The notes beneath the pieces were generated by a model. That model was not told where the DNA came from and made no database searches. It was given only the letters and a program-made list of their open reading frames with translations. This document shows, one piece after another, positions 43,711-52,302 of a stretch of 53,512 bases of DNA. The position numbers and the translations under genes are program-made. Positions within the stretch are counted from its first letter, which is position 1, and every line of letters starts with the position of its first letter. Source of the stretch: Pseudomonas sp. UBA4194. Its GTDB lineage: Bacteria > Pseudomonadota > Gammaproteobacteria > Pseudomonadales > Pseudomonadaceae. The stretch lies in assembly GCF_002379585.1 (NCBI RefSeq), contig NZ_DFUE01000021.1, forward strand, positions 1 through 53,512, in the 5' to 3' direction.

Positions 43711-44856
43711 TTACAGACAGCTGCGTAAAACCTGTACCAGATGTTGCGCCCGCGGGTCCATCAACACGTAAGGGCCCAGCGTGTTGACGGCAAAACCAAA
43801 GGCCACGTCGTACTCGGGATCGGCAAAACCTACCGAGCCCCCTGCCCCGGGGTGACCAAAGGCGCGACTGCCCAGGCCAAAGGTGGCATTGGCCACGGTC
43901 GGCTGATCGAGCATGCAACCCAGGCCGAAGCGGGTCTGGGTCATCAGGGTTTTGTCGATACCAATGCTGTGCTCGCGGGTCAGCTCCTGCAGCAATTCCG
44001 ACTCCAGCAGGCTGCCGTCGAGCAGCCCCGCATAGAAACCCGCCAGGCTGCGCGCATTGCCGTGACCATTGGCGGCAGGCTGCTGCATGCGACGCCATTG
44101 CGGCTTGTTGGTGCTGGTGAGCACCGACGGCGGGTTGGTGAAGGCGCGGGTAGCCATCGCCTCGGGTTCGCGCAGCGTCACCTGCAGCAGACGCTGGGCG
44201 GCTTCGTCACCGACGTTGCCCTTGCCCCGAGCGATATGAGCGACGCGATGGAATTCCTCATCCGCCAGGCCGACATGGAAATCCAGCCCCAGGGGCTTGG
44301 CCACTCGCGCCACGATAGACTCCCCCGGGCCGCGACCGTCGGCGCGACGGAGCAATTCACCGACCAGCCAGCCATAGGTGATAGCCGCATAACCATGCCC
44401 CTTGCCAGGCTCCCACCAGGGCGTTTCGGCCGCCAGTGCTGCGGTCATGGCCTGCCAGTCATACAGGGCTTCGGCAGGCAGCAAGTCGCGCAATGCAGGC
44501 AGACCGGCCTGATGGCTGAGCAATTGACGCAGGGTGATCGATTGTTTGCCGGCGGCGGCGAATTCGGGCCAGTAGTTGGCAACGGGTGCATCCAGTGACA
44601 GCTTGCCTTCGGCCACCAACTGCAGGGCAGTGACCGCGGTGAAGGTCTTGGTGCAGGAGAACAGATTGAGAATGGTATCGCTGTGCCAAGCCTCGCTGTG
44701 GTCCTTGTCGGCGCTGCCGGCCCACAGGTCGACCATGGTCTCGCCGCCCACCTGTATGCACAGCGCTGCCCCGCGCTCCTGGGGATTATCGAACAACGCC
44801 GCGAACGCTTCGCGTACGGCTTCGAACTTGAGCTCGAAATGACCTTGAACCTGCAC
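43711..44856 (-). CDS. Beta-lactamase-family serine hydrolase (EstB-like)
   Basis: This 381-residue protein of the class C beta-lactamase/DD-peptidase fold has the nucleophile motif SCTK (Ser67, Lys70). A conserved TYGW tyrosine motif corresponds to the usual YxN, and GHPGAGG lies near the C-terminus. Members are mostly esterases. No signal peptide is visible, so it is probably cytoplasmic. GTG 44856 is preferred because GGGAGT lies just upstream. The alternative ATG 44895 has no ribosome site. The substrate is unknown. Confidence 0.85.
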   Translation of the reverse strand: MQVQGHFELKFEAVREAFAALFDNPQERGAALCIQVGGETMVDLWAGSADKDHSEAWHSDTILNLFSCTKTFTAVTALQLVAEGKLSLDAPVANYWPEFAAAGKQSITLRQLLSHQAGLPALRDLLPAEALYDWQAMTAALAAETPWWEPGKGHGYAAITYGWLVGELLRRADGRGPGESIVARVAKPLGLDFHVGLADEEFHRVAHIARGKGNVGDEAAQRLLQVTLREPEAMATRAFTNPPSVLTSTNKPQWRRMQQPAANGHGNARSLAGFYAGLLDGSLLESELLQELTREHSIGIDKTLMTQTRFGLGCMLDQPTVANATFGLGSRAFGHPGAGGSVGFADPEYDVAFGFAVNTLGPYVLMDPRAQHLVQVLRSCL

Positions 44857-44967
44857 CCTGACTCCCGCGACCGCGCTGCGAAAAATGACGGGCATTGTTT
44901 CAGTGAATGGTGGTTTTGTGAACCGGCGGGTTGGGGAGATTTGTTTCTCGACCGCGGGTCAACGCTC

Positions 44968-45036
44968 GCCTCACCCCAAGCGTACTGCGAACGGCGCCCT
45001 CTCCCAAAGGGAGAAGGCTGAGGTGAGGAGACCCTC
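44968..45036. repeat. Diverged relative of the left-end palindromic repeat
   Basis: A CCTCACCCC left arm, a central CCCTCTCCCAAAGGGAGA palindrome and a GGCTGAGGTGAGGAG right arm resemble the elements at 222-436 and 38591-38630. It lies between dinG and the serine hydrolase gene. Confidence 0.65.
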
Positions 45037-45045
45037 CAGCACCGA

Positions 45046-47190
45046 TCAGGAAATCTCCCGCCGAAACGGCGGCAGCGCATTCAGAATGGCCTTGCCATAC
45101 CGCTGCGTCACCACGCGGCGGTCCAACAAGGTAATCGTGCCCCGGTCCTGTTCGGTACGCAGCAAGCGTCCACAGGCCTGAATCAAGCGCAGCGATGCAT
45201 CGGGCACGGCAATTTCCATGAACGGGTTCCCACCCCGCGCCTCGATCCACTCAGCCAGTGCCGCCTCTACCGGATCGTCCGGTACGGCGAACGGAATCTT
45301 GGCAATGATCACGTGCTCGCAGTACGCCCCGGGCAAGTCGACACCCTCGGCGAAGCTCGCCAGGCCAAACAACACGCTGGAGTCCCCGCCATCGACCCGC
45401 GCCTTGTGTTTGTTCAGGGTTTCCTGCTTGGACAGGTTGCCCTGGATGAACACCTGCTTGCGCCAATCCCGATCCAGGCCGTCGAACACGTCCTGCATCT
45501 GCTTACGCGACGAGAACAGCACCAGCGAACCACGGTAGCCTTCCACCAGGTCGGGCAGGTCGCGGATGATCGCCGCGGTATGAGCCGGGGCATCGCGCGG
45601 GTCGGCGCGCAGATCCGGCACCCGTAACACACCGGCATCGGCATGGTGAAACGGGCTGGGCACGATAGTGGTAACCGAGGCCTTGGGAATGCCGGCACGC
45701 ATGCGGTAACGATCGAACTTGCCCAGGGCGGTCAGGGTCGCCGACGTAACCAACGCTCCGTAACACACATTCCACAAATTGCGACGCAGCATTTCCGCAG
45801 CCAGGATGGGGCTGGCGTTGACCTCGATGTCGTACATTGCGCCGCTGTCGGCCAGGGTCAGCCACCGGGCCATGGGCGGGCTGTCTTCCGGATCCTCGGC
45901 CGTGAAGGCCGTCCACAGTTCCCAACTGCCCTGCGCACGCGCCAACAGACTGCCGAACAGGGGATACCATTCTTCGGCCTGATGGCTGGCAATGCCGATG
46001 TTCTTCTCGCCGTCCATACCTTCCTTGAGCAGGTCGCTCAAGCGGGTGAACAAGTCGGTGAGCTTGGAAAAGCCTTTCTTGAGCTCGATGCCCATCTCGC
46101 GCATGTGCTCGGGAATCACCCCCCCTACGAAGCGATGGCGCGGCCGCTCGCGGCCTTCCATGTCTTCGCCGGGCTTGAAGTCGGCAAGTTGCTCGCAAGC
46201 CGAAAACATGAACTGCTGCTGGGTCTTGATCTCGCGGGCCAGCTCCGGCACCTGTTCGATCAGCCGTCCCAGGTCGCCGGGCAGCGGGTGTTGCGCCAGC
46301 AACTTGGTAAGATTCTTGGCCGTGGTTTCCAGCCAGTCCGCCGTGGAACGCAAGCGACTGTAGTGAGCGAAGTGACCAATCGCCTTGTCTGGCAGGTGAT
46401 GGCCTTCGTCGAACACATAGAGGGTGTCGCGCGGGTCCGGCAGTACCGCTCCACCACCCAGCGCCAGGTCGGCCAGCACCATGTCGTGGTTGGTGACGAT
46501 GACATCCACCTTGCCCATACCCTCGCGGGCCTTGTAGAAAGCGCACTGCTGAAAGTTGGGGCAGTGGCGTGTGGTGCATTGGCTGTGGTCGGTGGTCAGG
46601 CGTGACCATTGCGCATCTTCCAGGGCCACGGGCCAGCTGTCGCGATCGCCGTCCCATTTGTTGCCGGCCAGCTTCTCGATCATGCTGGTGAACAGCTTCT
46701 GGCTGGCCTCGTCGACTTCGATCTTGAAGCCTTCCTCCTCGAACAGCTGCGCCGTGGCTGTCTGCGCATGCCCTTCCTGCAGCAGCACGTCGAGCTTGGA
46801 CAGGCACAGGTAGCGACCGCGCCCCTTGGCCAGCGAGAAGGTGAAATTCAGGCCGCTGTTGCGCATCAGGTCCGGCAGGTCCTTGAAGACGATCTGTTCC
46901 TGCAGGGCGACTGTCGCTGTGGCGATCACCAGGCGCTTGCCCGCTGCCTTGGCTGCGGGAATCGCTGCCAGGCTGTAGGCCACCGTCTTGCCGGTACCAG
47001 TACCCGCCTCCACGGCGACCACCGCCGGCTCACCGCTGCGCCGGCCTTCGTCGTCGCAGTCGATATCGCCCAGTACCTTGGCGACTTCGGCGATCATCAG
47101 GCGTTGCCCATAGCGCGGCTTGAGGCTCTTGGCCTCGAGAAAACGCGTGTACGCGCCCTGGATGGTGGTTTTGAGTTCGTTACTGATCAT
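45046..47190 (-). CDS. dinG: ATP-dependent DNA helicase DinG
   Basis: This 714-residue XPD-like 5'-3' helicase resolves R-loops and other structures during replication-transcription conflict. Walker A is GTGTGKT (63-69). Four cysteines at 129, 205, 210 and 216 bind the 4Fe-4S cluster, with the same spacing as in E. coli DinG. DEGH is at 261-264, and the C-terminal motif is QACGRLLRTEQDRG. In E. coli the gene is LexA-controlled. I did not find a clear LexA box in the 97-bp gap before the divergent CopD-like gene. Confidence 0.94.
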   Translation of the reverse strand: MISNELKTTIQGAYTRFLEAKSLKPRYGQRLMIAEVAKVLGDIDCDDEGRRSGEPAVVAVEAGTGTGKTVAYSLAAIPAAKAAGKRLVIATATVALQEQIVFKDLPDLMRNSGLNFTFSLAKGRGRYLCLSKLDVLLQEGHAQTATAQLFEEEGFKIEVDEASQKLFTSMIEKLAGNKWDGDRDSWPVALEDAQWSRLTTDHSQCTTRHCPNFQQCAFYKAREGMGKVDVIVTNHDMVLADLALGGGAVLPDPRDTLYVFDEGHHLPDKAIGHFAHYSRLRSTADWLETTAKNLTKLLAQHPLPGDLGRLIEQVPELAREIKTQQQFMFSACEQLADFKPGEDMEGRERPRHRFVGGVIPEHMREMGIELKKGFSKLTDLFTRLSDLLKEGMDGEKNIGIASHQAEEWYPLFGSLLARAQGSWELWTAFTAEDPEDSPPMARWLTLADSGAMYDIEVNASPILAAEMLRRNLWNVCYGALVTSATLTALGKFDRYRMRAGIPKASVTTIVPSPFHHADAGVLRVPDLRADPRDAPAHTAAIIRDLPDLVEGYRGSLVLFSSRKQMQDVFDGLDRDWRKQVFIQGNLSKQETLNKHKARVDGGDSSVLFGLASFAEGVDLPGAYCEHVIIAKIPFAVPDDPVEAALAEWIEARGGNPFMEIAVPDASLRLIQACGRLLRTEQDRGTITLLDRRVVTQRYGKAILNALPPFRREIS

Positions 47191-47287
47191 CGACGCGTCA
47201 TGGTGAAAGGCTGGATATATTTTCAGTGTTTCTCAACGGGCCGCTATCATACCGCGCTCAACCCCGATGTGCTGAACGGAGATACCC

Positions 47288-47752
47288 GTGACTGCTTTTG
47301 CCTTGTTCTACACTTTGCACGTCCTGGCTGCCCTGGTATGGGTAGGGGGCACGTTCTTCGCCTGGATGATCCTGCGCCCTGCGGCGGTTGCAGCCTTGCA
47401 GGGGCCGGCGCGGCTGCAGTTGTGGGGGGAAATTTTCCCACGCTTTTTCGTCTGGGTCTGGCTCGCCGTGGTGATTCTTCCGATCAGCGGCGTGGCCATC
47501 GTGCACATGCGCTTCGCCGGTTTCGAGACGGCGCCACGCTATGTGCAGATCATGATGGGCCTGTATGTGGTAATGGTGGCGCTGTTTCTGCGCATCCAGG
47601 GCCTGCAGCTCCCGCAACTGCGCAAGGCGGTGGCGGCTCAGGCGTGGGCCGACGGCGCGACGATCATGGGCCATATCCGCCGGCTGGTGGGCATCAACTT
47701 GCTGATCGGTATGGCCGTGGTGGCGCTGGCGGCCGCCCGCCCCATGTTCTAG
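47288..47752 (+). CDS. CopD-family membrane protein
   Basis: This 154-residue protein has four membrane segments and the CopD-type pattern of conserved histidines (YTLHVLAALVWVGG near the start and HIRRLVGIN near the end). The start is GTG 47288 with GGAG upstream. The family is annotated as copper-resistance D-like, but the small stand-alone members have no proven role. Its stop shares the bases CTAG with the stop of the collagen-like gene on the other strand. Confidence 0.8.
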   Translation: MTAFALFYTLHVLAALVWVGGTFFAWMILRPAAVAALQGPARLQLWGEIFPRFFVWVWLAVVILPISGVAIVHMRFAGFETAPRYVQIMMGLYVVMVALFLRIQGLQLPQLRKAVAAQAWADGATIMGHIRRLVGINLLIGMAVVALAAARPMF

Positions 47753-48507
47753 AAGCGCTGAATGCTCACCGAGCCAGCCGCACCCGTCTCTCCGGGGCGG
47801 CCAGGCAACCCTTCGCGGCCGGCCTTGCCGCCGTCGGCGCGATAGACCAGACAGCCCTTGGATTTTCCGCCCGCTCCGGCTTTGCCAGGCGCTCCGGCTT
47901 CACCGCCATTGCCGCCGTCGGTCCTTACCTTGATAGCGTCGGCGGCGAAGCTGGCCGGCAGCCGCACGCGTACCTGGGCACCCGCAGCGCCCGGCAGGCC
48001 ATCGCCACCATTGTCGCCGTTGCCGCCTCGTCCGGCCGCGCCCCAGGTGCACCCCGGCGCCTGGCCACTGCCACCGTCCAGCCCAGCGTACCCAGCGGCC
48101 CCCGCCCCGCCGCGGCCATCGATGTTCAGCTCGACGGCATCGAGAGACTGCAGTTGCAGGTCCAGATTGCGCCCAGGACGCGCCGCCTTCTGATGGGTAC
48201 CGGGCGCGCCACGCGCAAGGATCTGGCTGCCCGTGCCCAGTTCGGCATGGGCGGCATAGAGGTGCAATTCCCGCTCGCTGGGCACCAGGGCAATACGCGC
48301 CTCATGACCCAACCGCAGTTCGCCCACGCTCAAGTCAGTCAGATTGGCAGGAATCAACAGCGTGCCGTAGTCGGCCACGTCCAGGCGTTCCAGGCTCAAG
48401 ACGCTGGAATTGGCCGGCAGGCGCAACAGCGAGTGCGCATCGACGCTGACCGATTCAGCCAGCGCCAGAGGGCTGAACAATGCCGCCAATAGACACAGGT
48501 TACGCAT
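47749..48507 (-). CDS. Secreted collagen-like (Gly-rich) protein
   Basis: This 252-residue protein has a signal peptide (residues 1-18, LLAALFSPLALA). Residues 19-120 are beta-rich, with repeated leucine/valine strands. Two glycine-rich blocks follow at about 131-177 and 198-246, with collagen-like triplets such as GLPGAAG, GAPGKAGAG and GLPGRPGETGAAG. Two cysteines (CTWGAAG and CLVYRADGG) sit in matching positions, one in each block. ATG 48507 starts the signal peptide. The function is unknown. It overlaps the DUF1145 gene by 8 bp and the CopD-like gene by 4 bp (convergent). Confidence 0.75.
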   Translation of the reverse strand: MRNLCLLAALFSPLALAESVSVDAHSLLRLPANSSVLSLERLDVADYGTLLIPANLTDLSVGELRLGHEARIALVPSERELHLYAAHAELGTGSQILARGAPGTHQKAARPGRNLDLQLQSLDAVELNIDGRGGAGAAGYAGLDGGSGQAPGCTWGAAGRGGNGDNGGDGLPGAAGAQVRVRLPASFAADAIKVRTDGGNGGEAGAPGKAGAGGKSKGCLVYRADGGKAGREGLPGRPGETGAAGSVSIQRF

Positions 48508-48778
48508 GGGGAGCCTCGGCAATGAGCGGCTTGGGAATGGATTGAATGTGAAAGATGCCCAGCAGCAGAATCTGCAGGCGGTCAAACCAGGGATGGGTGC
48601 GCCCCCGCAGGCGCTTGCCGAAGCCGATGATTTCCAGCAGATGCAACACCAGCAATGTGGCACCGGCCAGATTGATCAGTGCATGAAACGGCTTGACCAT
48701 TGGCATGAACAGGTTGAGCAGGACTACCCACCAGAACACCAGCGTCAAGCATTTACCCAGAACCAGGAATCCCTTCAT
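48500..48778 (-). CDS. DUF1145 small membrane protein
   Basis: This 92-residue protein has two membrane segments (CLTLVFWWVVLLNLFMP and LINLAGATLLVLHLLEII) and a basic loop containing RLRGRTHPWFDRLQIL, typical of DUF1145. GAGAGGAG lies just before ATG 48778. It overlaps the start of the collagen-like gene by 8 bp, so the two are probably co-translated. Its function is unknown. Confidence 0.85.
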   Translation of the reverse strand: MKGFLVLGKCLTLVFWWVVLLNLFMPMVKPFHALINLAGATLLVLHLLEIIGFGKRLRGRTHPWFDRLQILLLGIFHIQSIPKPLIAEAPHA

Positions 48779-48865
48779 ATGCTCCTCTCGGCCATTTGTG
48801 CTGGAGGCACAGTAACGGCTGAGGGGGTGGGGATGCCAGTGGATCTTGATAGAAAGTGGCGACAC

Positions 48866-48945
48866 CATCGCGGGTAGAACCCGCGCCCACAGAGGATTAA
48901 GGCTGCAACGCAGATCCCCTCTGGGAGCGGGTTCTACCCGCGATG
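48866..48945. repeat. Inverted REP pair
   Basis: An inverted copy at 48866-48891 and a direct copy at 48921-48945 belong to the GGGAGCGGGTTCTACCCGCG family. The left copy differs by one base in the stem (CCGCGCCC). The pair lies between DUF1145 and the first OmpA lipoprotein gene. Confidence 0.82.
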
Positions 48946-48967
48946 AGGCCGAGAGCCTACACACCCC

Positions 48968-49699
48968 TCACTGATTCAAATGAATCTCCACTCGCCGATT
49001 CTTCGCCCGACCCGCGTCGGTGTCGTTGGTGTCCACCGGTTCACTCTCGCCACGACCCTCGCTGCTCAACTTGCTGGTCGGCACGCCCTGGCTGAGGACG
49101 AATGCCACCACACTGGCCGCGCGCCGCTCGGACAGCGACTGGTTGTACGCATCACTCCCTTTGCTGTCGGTATGGCCGACCACCTTGACGCTCACCACAT
49201 CGGCTGCCATCAGCTGCGGCATCAGCGCGGTCAACTCGGTACGCGCCGCGGGGGTCAGATCGGAGCGATCGAACTCGAACAGCACATCCCCGGCGTCGCT
49301 CAGGGTGATGACCTGGGGCGCGGCGGGAGGTATGGGTTCGGGGGTTTTGACCACGGCCGGATAATTGGGCAGCGGGCAGCCGTTGTGCTTGACCGGCGTA
49401 TTGGCGGGAGTATCCGGGCAACGGTCGCGGCGATCGAACACGCCATCGCCATCTTCGTCACCGTCCAGGGCATAGCAGATCAGCCCACCGGCCACGGCAC
49501 CGGCAAGGCCGCCACCGGCAGCCCAGGCGCCACTTTCGATAGCGCCCAATCCACCCCCGGCGAGACCGCCGAGGACACTGCAAACAGGCCAAGTTCTCTG
49601 GTTGAGCGGGGAACTCCCATCGCTGGTAGTGGCACAACCGGAGAGAACACTACTGACCAGAAGAACGGGGAGTAACGCCCGCGAGAAATCTCTCATCAT
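48968..49699 (-). CDS. OmpA-family lipoprotein with calcium-binding-type repeat (first of a pair)
   Basis: This 243-residue protein has lipobox LSGC (Cys22), then a glycine-zipper segment (GGLAGGGLGAIESG). An aspartate-rich thrombospondin type-3-like motif follows (DGDEDGDGVFDRRDRCPD). The C-terminal OmpA domain binds peptidoglycan (VLFEFDRSDLTP, VVGHTDSKGSDAYNQSLS, KNRRVEI). AGGAG lies 6 bp before the first of two adjacent ATGs. It is a paralogue of the next gene upstream, 94 bp away. It probably tethers the outer membrane to the cell wall. Confidence 0.9.
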   Translation of the reverse strand: MMRDFSRALLPVLLVSSVLSGCATTSDGSSPLNQRTWPVCSVLGGLAGGGLGAIESGAWAAGGGLAGAVAGGLICYALDGDEDGDGVFDRRDRCPDTPANTPVKHNGCPLPNYPAVVKTPEPIPPAAPQVITLSDAGDVLFEFDRSDLTPAARTELTALMPQLMAADVVSVKVVGHTDSKGSDAYNQSLSERRAASVVAFVLSQGVPTSKLSSEGRGESEPVDTNDTDAGRAKNRRVEIHLNQ

Positions 49700-49793
49700 T
49701 CAATGCTCCTGAGTCACCGGCAGGCGCCGGCAACCCGGAGTAAAGCCTGCCGTTGGTCACTTCACAAGGCGACTCACGACAGCGACGAAAGGT

Positions 49794-50498
49794 TCAACGC
49801 TGGATAAGGATCTCGGTACGACGGTTCATGGCACGCCCATCGGCGGTCTTGTTGTCCGCGACCGGCTGGGCCTCACCCACGCCCTTGACCGAAATGAAGC
49901 TGCTGCTCGGCACGCCGCTGCTGATCAGGTAATCACGCACCGACGTGGCACGTTTCTCGGACAGACGCTGGTTGTAGCTGTCGCTGCCGACACTGTCGGT
50001 GTGACCGCTGACGCTCAGCCTAGCGCTGCTGGCTTCGGTCTTGAGACGGCTGGCAACGGTATCAAGCTGGGTTTTGTCGGCGGTGGTCAAGGTGGCCTTG
50101 TCGAACTCGAAGTGCACATTGCGGATCACGATGGTTTCTTCCTTGGGCAACGGCGCAGGTTCCGTGACCACGGGAGCCGGTGCTGGAGCAGGCGGTGGAC
50201 AGCCGTCGGCGTCTACCGGCGTGCCTTTAGGAGTACCTGGGCACTTGTCGCGGCTGTCCGGTACGCCATCCCCGTCTTCATCGCCATCGCCATGCACCCA
50301 GCAGTAGGCCGCGCCCACGCCGGCCGCCGCCGCGCCCACACCCGCGGCCAGCGAACCGCTCTCGATGGCACCCAATGCCGCACCGGTGACGCCACCGACG
50401 GCAGCACACATCGGCCAATCGGTTTTCTGCAAGCCTGCACAACCAGTCAACACGCTGGTTAGCAGAACCAGGGGTAATGCTGTCCGAACTATGCTCAT
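49794..50498 (-). CDS. OmpA-family lipoprotein with calcium-binding-type repeat (second of a pair)
   Basis: This 234-residue protein has the same domain order as its neighbour: lipobox LTGC (Cys20), glycine zipper (GAALGAIESGSLAAGVGAA), the aspartate-rich motif (DGDEDGDGVPDSRDKCPG), a proline/alanine linker and the OmpA domain (HFEFDKATLTT, VSGHTDSVGSDSYNQRLS, MNRRTEI). ATG 50498 is chosen, with AAGGAG upstream. The TTG one codon earlier is less likely. The pair clearly arose by duplication. Confidence 0.9.
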   Translation of the reverse strand: MSIVRTALPLVLLTSVLTGCAGLQKTDWPMCAAVGGVTGAALGAIESGSLAAGVGAAAAGVGAAYCWVHGDGDEDGDGVPDSRDKCPGTPKGTPVDADGCPPPAPAPAPVVTEPAPLPKEETIVIRNVHFEFDKATLTTADKTQLDTVASRLKTEASSARLSVSGHTDSVGSDSYNQRLSEKRATSVRDYLISSGVPSSSFISVKGVGEAQPVADNKTADGRAMNRRTEILIQR

Positions 50499-50629
50499 CA
50501 AGGTTTCTCCTTAGGGGAATCGGTAATAAGACCGATGCTCTGGGAGTAAAGACCGCCGTTTGCATATGCGCCAGCAATAAGCCATGAAGGAGCAACGCCA
50601 ATCAATGCTGGGCCACGGCCGCGTAGCCC

Positions 50630-50635
50630 TATAAT
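50630..50635 (+). promoter_or_regulatory. -10 box of the DUF6231/YchJ pair
   Basis: A consensus TATAAT lies 28 bp before the DUF6231 ATG. No good -35 hexamer is visible at 17 bp. Confidence 0.5.
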
Positions 50636-50662
50636 CTTGTGGGCTCAGACCGAGGAGCTTCG

Positions 50663-51160
50663 ATGACAGACGCGTTTTCTTCCCGCACCCCGCAACAGGC
50701 CCTGGCGGCGCTGCTCGAGCGCTATGCGCCGCAGCGCCTGCTGCTGATCGGCGCCAGCGAGTTTCCGGCCCTGGAAGCCTTTCAGGTTGCGCACCCCGAA
50801 ACCGTTGTGGCGCTCGCCGCGCCCGGTCCCCTGAGCGCCGATCTGGCCAGCCAACGCTTCGACCTGGCCCTGGTCGTCGATTGCCTGGAGCACCTGAACA
50901 AGCCCGACGGCCTGCGCCTGCTGGGCGGCATCCGCAACTTGAACGCCAGCCGCATCGCCGTGCTCACCGACCCCGCGGCCAGCGGCTGGAGCGACACCGA
51001 TTTCTACTCGCTGGCCTTGCAAGCCAGCGAACGCTTCAAACGTGACGAGCAGGTTCTCAAGCTCTACACCTACGACCTGCGCGAATACAAACAGGTGCCC
51101 GACTGGCTCAACGCCAAGTTCTGGGCGAATCCGGAAAACTTCGGCAAGTATTGGTGGTGA
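50663..51160 (+). CDS. DUF6231 family protein
   Basis: This 165-residue protein has a methyltransferase-like arrangement: LLLIGASEF near the start, DLALVVDCLEHL in the middle (a VVDxLEH type strand) and FYSLALQASERF. The highly conserved end is FWANPENFGKYWW. No SAM motif is clear. GAGGAG lies before ATG 50663. It is a Pseudomonas-type family of unknown function. The YchJ gene follows after 2 bp, so they form an operon. Confidence 0.85.
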   Translation: MTDAFSSRTPQQALAALLERYAPQRLLLIGASEFPALEAFQVAHPETVVALAAPGPLSADLASQRFDLALVVDCLEHLNKPDGLRLLGGIRNLNASRIAVLTDPAASGWSDTDFYSLALQASERFKRDEQVLKLYTYDLREYKQVPDWLNAKFWANPENFGKYWW

Positions 51161-51162
51161 TC

Positions 51163-51639
51163 ATGAGCGTATCCATTTGCCCCTGCGGCAGCGGCAGCCT
51201 GCTCGATGCCTGCTGCGGGCATTACCATGGCGGCGTCGCAGCGCCCGATGCGCAAACCCTGATGCGTTCGCGCTACAGCGCCTATGTACTGGGGCTGGTG
51301 GACTATCTGGTTGCCACCACCCTGCCCGCCCAGCAACCTGGCCTGGACCGCGAGGCCATTGGCCAATGGAGTGCGCAAAGCACCTGGCTGGGGCTGGAGG
51401 TACTGGCCGCCGAAGTCTTCGGCGGCCAGCCGGAGCACGCCTTCGTCAGCTTCACCGCGCGTTGGCATGACAACGCCGGCGAGCACTGCCACCGCGAGCG
51501 GTCGTCTTTCGTGCAGAACGGCGCGCGCTGGTACTTCATCGACCCCACCGTCAAACTCGCTGCCGGACGCAACGATGCCTGCCCGTGCGCCAGTGGGCAG
51601 AAATTCAAGAAATGCTGTGCAGCCTATATCAGCCAATGA
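51163..51639 (+). CDS. YchJ family protein with SEC-C motifs
   Basis: This 158-residue protein has a zinc-binding CPCGSG...CC motif at the N-terminus and a second SEC-C motif at the C-terminus (CPCASGQKFKKCC). Between them is the NTF2-like core (RSRYSAYVLGLVDYLVATT). This is the UPF0225/YchJ layout. The function is unproven. It overlaps the convergent hypothetical gene by 11 bp. Confidence 0.92.
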   Translation: MSVSICPCGSGSLLDACCGHYHGGVAAPDAQTLMRSRYSAYVLGLVDYLVATTLPAQQPGLDREAIGQWSAQSTWLGLEVLAAEVFGGQPEHAFVSFTARWHDNAGEHCHRERSSFVQNGARWYFIDPTVKLAAGRNDACPCASGQKFKKCCAAYISQ

Positions 51640-52168
51640 GCTTGAGATGGGAGATGTCCGGCACACGGACCTGAACCGAGCGCGACGCCTGGCCCATATC
51701 GCTGCCGGCCGGGGCCAGACTGAATTGCTCCAGATCCAGCGCCGGAGGCCGCGCGCGCGGCGGCTCATCCTGCAGATCCGCGCCCACCGCGGCCATGTCG
51801 AAATCCGGCGCGTCAACGTCGCTGAACGCGGCCATGTACGCATCCCGGGGCACTACTTCGGCACGTCGAGTGGTGCTGACGTTCACTAGGGCAGGCGTGC
51901 TGGGTGGCGGCGCGGCCATTTCGATTTCTTCGACGTCCACCGCCATGGCATTGACCGTGACCAAGGCACCGGCACGGGCCAGGGTGCTGCGATATTTCTC
52001 GGCGTTGGTGGCATCGAGGTTGTTCTTGAGCACCAGACGGCGGCCAGAGAACAACACTTCAACCCGCTGAGCGTCGGCCTGGAACAGCTTGGCCAGATTG
52101 CTCTTGACCTGATCCAGTGGTGCTCCCGGCACCAGTTCACCGGCAAAGACGATCTCGTACAAGCTCAT
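51629..52168 (-). CDS. Hypothetical protein with a conserved-looking N-terminal domain
   Basis: This is a 179-residue protein. Residues 1-70 form a compact alpha/beta domain (SLYEIVFAGELVPGAP and RRLVLKNNLDATNAEKY). The rest is a low-complexity linker rich in Ala, Pro, Val and Asp, ending with VRVPDISHLKLIG. No signal peptide or membrane segment is visible. AAGGAG lies before ATG 52168. The in-frame extension to 52243 is rejected for that reason. I do not recognise a family. Confidence 0.7.
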   Translation of the reverse strand: MSLYEIVFAGELVPGAPLDQVKSNLAKLFQADAQRVEVLFSGRRLVLKNNLDATNAEKYRSTLARAGALVTVNAMAVDVEEIEMAAPPPSTPALVNVSTTRRAEVVPRDAYMAAFSDVDAPDFDMAAVGADLQDEPPRARPPALDLEQFSLAPAGSDMGQASRSVQVRVPDISHLKLIG

Positions 52169-52302
52169 GGCGACTCTCCTTGAAGGGCTGCCACGGGGGC
52201 GACCGAGGCGTGGATTATGGACCACGATGTTTTGCCGCAACAACCTCGGCTTGTGCTGGCGCGGGGCATGGTTAGACTGAAGGCATCCACTGAGGCTTCA
52301 GC

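Noticed and set aside
47191..47287. LexA box for dinG
   Set aside because: I looked for a CTGT-N8-ACAG pattern in the short gap upstream of dinG and found none that was convincing.
46609..48492. 627-residue plus-strand open frame across dinG, the CopD-like gene and the collagen-like gene
   Set aside because: It runs through three other genes in a different frame. The CopD-like frame is the convincing one on this strand.
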